Assembly (NCBI GenBank): GCA_002772195.1
Contig: PCSG01000007.1
Span: 1-5,773, forward strand
Length of the DNA stretch: 5,773 bases
Source: Desulfobacterales bacterium CG23_combo_of_CG06-09_8_20_14_all_51_8
Lineage (GTDB): Bacteria > Desulfobacterota > Desulfobacteria > Desulfobacterales > Desulfosalsimonadaceae
Direction of reading: 5' to 3'
This document shows positions 3,873-5,773 of this stretch, piece after piece; position 1 is the first letter of the stretch, and every line of letters starts with the position of its first letter. The notes beneath the pieces were generated by a model, which worked only from the letters and a program-made list of their open reading frames with translations, had not been told where the DNA came from and searched no databases. A program made the position numbers and the translations under genes.

Positions 3873-5773
3873 ATGCGCCGAAGCAAAAAAATCGCCATTG
3901 CCGCTGGAATCGTTCTTATTCTGTATTCCCTGATCGGGTTTGTCATTGTCCCCTGGATTCTGGAGTCCGTGGTCCCCGAAAAACTGTCCGCAGCCCTGAA
4001 CCGGCCGGTGACCATTAACAATATCCGCGTAAACCCCTTTAGCCTGACCGCCGCGGTGGAAGGGCTGGACATCCGGGACAAAACCGGCGATTCCCCCTTC
4101 GTCTCCTTTGAGGAGCTGTTTGTCAATATCCAGACCCTTTCCCTGTTCAAGCTCGGGCTGGTGGCAACGGAAGCCCGCCTTGTCAAACCATCGGTCCACA
4201 TCGTGAGAACCGGCGACACGGAATTTAATTTTTCCGATCTGATTCCGGAAAAAAAATCCGAACCCAAGCCTGCGGCCCAGCCGCCGGAAGCGCCGAAAAA
4301 ACCCTTTCAGTTTTCCATTTCAAACATCGCCATTGTTGACGGAAAGATTTCATTTCAGGATGACCCGGTGCAAAAAAGCCATGTATTGTCCGCCATCAAT
4401 TTTACCCTGCCGATCATTTCCAATTTTGAAAAGAACATCGACACGTTTTCCAAGCCCCTGCTGAAGGCTGATTTAAATCAGGCCGGGGTTTCCATTGACG
4501 TTGAGACCAAACCCTTTAATGAGACCCTGGAAACCATCGTCCACCTGACGGTTTCCGGCATTGAAATTCCTTATTATTTCACCTATGTTCCTGAAAAAAT
4601 GAGAAATTTTGAAATATCTCGGGGCCGGATGGATATCAAGGCTGAGGTTTCATTCACAAAGACCGGTGACAAATCCCAGGTGACGGTTTCCGGAGACGTG
4701 GGCCTTTCGGACCTTGCCGTCGCCGATCGGGCGGGCGCTCCGGTCCTCAATCTGCCCGGGCTTCAGGTGACCGTGGCCCCTTCCTATCCCCTGGAAAACC
4801 AGCTCACCCTGGCCCAGGTAAAAATCGAGTCCCCGGAAGTTTTCGTATCCCGGACCTCTGACGGCGCCGTTAACCTGACGACGCTCGGGCCGGCTTCCGC
4901 TCCAGCCGCAGAACCCACTGACAGTCCCGCGACCGAACCAAAGCCCGAAGAAACCACGTCCAAAGCCCCCTTTGTCCTGGTGATCCAGGTATTTATTCTG
5001 GACTCCGGCAAGCTCGGGGTCACCGATCAGGTCCCCTCCGGACCGGACGGACCTCCCGTGGCCCTGTCCCTGGAGGATCTGAAAATTCATGTGTCTGAAT
5101 TTTCCACCGCGCCGGAAACAACCGCCGCCTATGACATCGGTTTACGGATCAACGGGACGGCCCCAGTGGCCCTTACCGGCCGCCTGGGACTTTCACCGCT
5201 TTTCGTGGAATCAGATTTCAGAATAGGGGACGTGAAGCTTGCATGGGGCCAGCCCTATGTGCCGAAAACCATTGCCCTGACCATCGCGGACGGGAAACTC
5301 GCGGCCTCCGGCCATGCGGATGTGCGAGCCGCAGAAGATGGGAAAATGCTCACAACGGTTTCCGGAAAAACAGCGGTTACGGATTTTAATTCAACCGACG
5401 CTACCCAAAACGAACCCTTTGTTTCCTGGCAATCCTTTTCCCTGGACGGCATTAATGTGTCCACCGATCCCCTGAAAATCCATCTCGACCAGGTTCGGCT
5501 GGCCGGTCTCAAAAACCAGGTGATTTTATTTGCGGACGGCAAGTCCAATATCCAGAAAATATTCAGCTCATCCGACACACCTGCCGACCAAACCCCGCCA
5601 CCGAAAACCGAAGAGAAAGCGCCGCCAAAGGGTGACGCCCCGGCCCTAAGCATCGGCGAAGTGGCCTTGGAAAACTGCGATTTTACGTTCATCGACCGCA
5701 AAATCCAGCCCCCTTTCAAAACCCGCCTGAACCTGGCGGATCTTAAAATCAAAGGCCTGACGTCCGAGGATTT
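3873..5773 (+). CDS. DUF748/AsmA-superfamily envelope protein, N-terminal 633 residues, cut by window edge
   Basis: A large protein with a basic head (MRRSKK), one membrane segment (about 7-27) and a long beta-rich part predicted to lie in the periplasm. Just after the membrane segment come NRPVTINNIRVNPFSL (43-58) and EGLDIRD, the usual DUF748 opening, then VSFEELFVNI and LSLF. AsmA-superfamily proteins such as YhdP and TamB form long lipid-carrying grooves between the membranes; a similar role here is inference. Three Pro/Lys/Glu/Ala-rich linkers (125-144, 339-366, 565-590) divide it into near-equal modules. Each module after a linker starts with a pattern like PF-x-IxxIxIxDGxIxFxD, and modules end with 'xxPxVxVxRxxDGxxNLxxL'. 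FIDRKIQPPF near residue 606 resembles the FxDRSxxPPF motif of the family. No stop occurs before the window ends; family members are often around 1,000 residues or longer. The gene is divergent from the oxidoreductase operon. Family call is firm; function is not known. Confidence 0.88.
   Translation, partial: MRRSKKIAIAAGIVLILYSLIGFVIVPWILESVVPEKLSAALNRPVTINNIRVNPFSLTAAVEGLDIRDKTGDSPFVSFEELFVNIQTLSLFKLGLVATEARLVKPSVHIVRTGDTEFNFSDLIPEKKSEPKPAAQPPEAPKKPFQFSISNIAIVDGKISFQDDPVQKSHVLSAINFTLPIISNFEKNIDTFSKPLLKADLNQAGVSIDVETKPFNETLETIVHLTVSGIEIPYYFTYVPEKMRNFEISRGRMDIKAEVSFTKTGDKSQVTVSGDVGLSDLAVADRAGAPVLNLPGLQVTVAPSYPLENQLTLAQVKIESPEVFVSRTSDGAVNLTTLGPASAPAAEPTDSPATEPKPEETTSKAPFVLVIQVFILDSGKLGVTDQVPSGPDGPPVALSLEDLKIHVSEFSTAPETTAAYDIGLRINGTAPVALTGRLGLSPLFVESDFRIGDVKLAWGQPYVPKTIALTIADGKLAASGHADVRAAEDGKMLTTVSGKTAVTDFNSTDATQNEPFVSWQSFSLDGINVSTDPLKIHLDQVRLAGLKNQVILFADGKSNIQKIFSSSDTPADQTPPPKTEEKAPPKGDAPALSIGEVALENCDFTFIDRKIQPPFKTRLNLADLKIKGLTSED

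Noticed and set aside
4650..5752. Several minus-strand open frames over the DUF748 gene, including 146- and 165-codon ones
   Set aside because: Low-complexity, Gly/Ser/Arg-rich translations with no motifs, opposite a continuous plus-strand frame of recognisable family.

Overview
The window looks like chromosomal DNA from a diderm (two-membrane) bacterium of moderate GC. I infer a member of the Desulfobacterota (old Deltaproteobacteria) or a near relative. This rests on the mix of a GroEL of that general style, TRL-like lipoproteins, a large DUF748/AsmA-like envelope protein and a dispersed 'CCACAGAG'-type repeat. It is an impression from gene style; there is no marker gene. No tRNA, rRNA, transposase, CRISPR array or phage gene is visible.

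Layout: (1) 1-499, minus strand: the first 166 codons of a GroEL chaperonin that runs off the left edge, with no groES in front of it. (2) 500-810: a gene-free divergent control region with back-to-back sigma-70-like promoters. (3) 811-1662, plus strand: a complete metallo-beta-lactamase-fold hydrolase with all metal ligands. (4) 1668-3680, minus strand: a tight three-gene operon, transcribed right to left. It encodes a PuuB/DadA-like FAD oxidoreductase followed by two tandem, related TRL-like lipoproteins. The stops and starts overlap (ATGA, then GTGAATAA). (5) 3681-3872: a second divergent control region with a strong Shine-Dalgarno for the oxidoreductase, a candidate promoter for the rightward gene and an 18-bp dyad over that promoter. 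(6) 3873-5773, plus strand: the first 633 codons of a DUF748/AsmA-superfamily membrane-anchored envelope protein, open at the right edge.

How the parts may work together: the two lipoproteins and the DUF748 protein are all predicted to face the periplasm, so the right half has an envelope flavour. The oxidoreductase is predicted to be cytoplasmic and is linked to the lipoproteins only by the operon structure. GroEL and the hydrolase share a control region but no evident pathway.

The points most worth a second look are: a probable one-base deletion, or slippage site, in an A7 tract at the start of the first lipoprotein gene, beside a 9-bp-periodic repeat; the orphan GroEL with altered residues near its nucleotide loop; the hydrolase's resemblance to Apyc1-type cyclic-nucleotide phosphodiesterases; and the perfect dyad before the DUF748 gene. 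I do not see a clear, complete new system.
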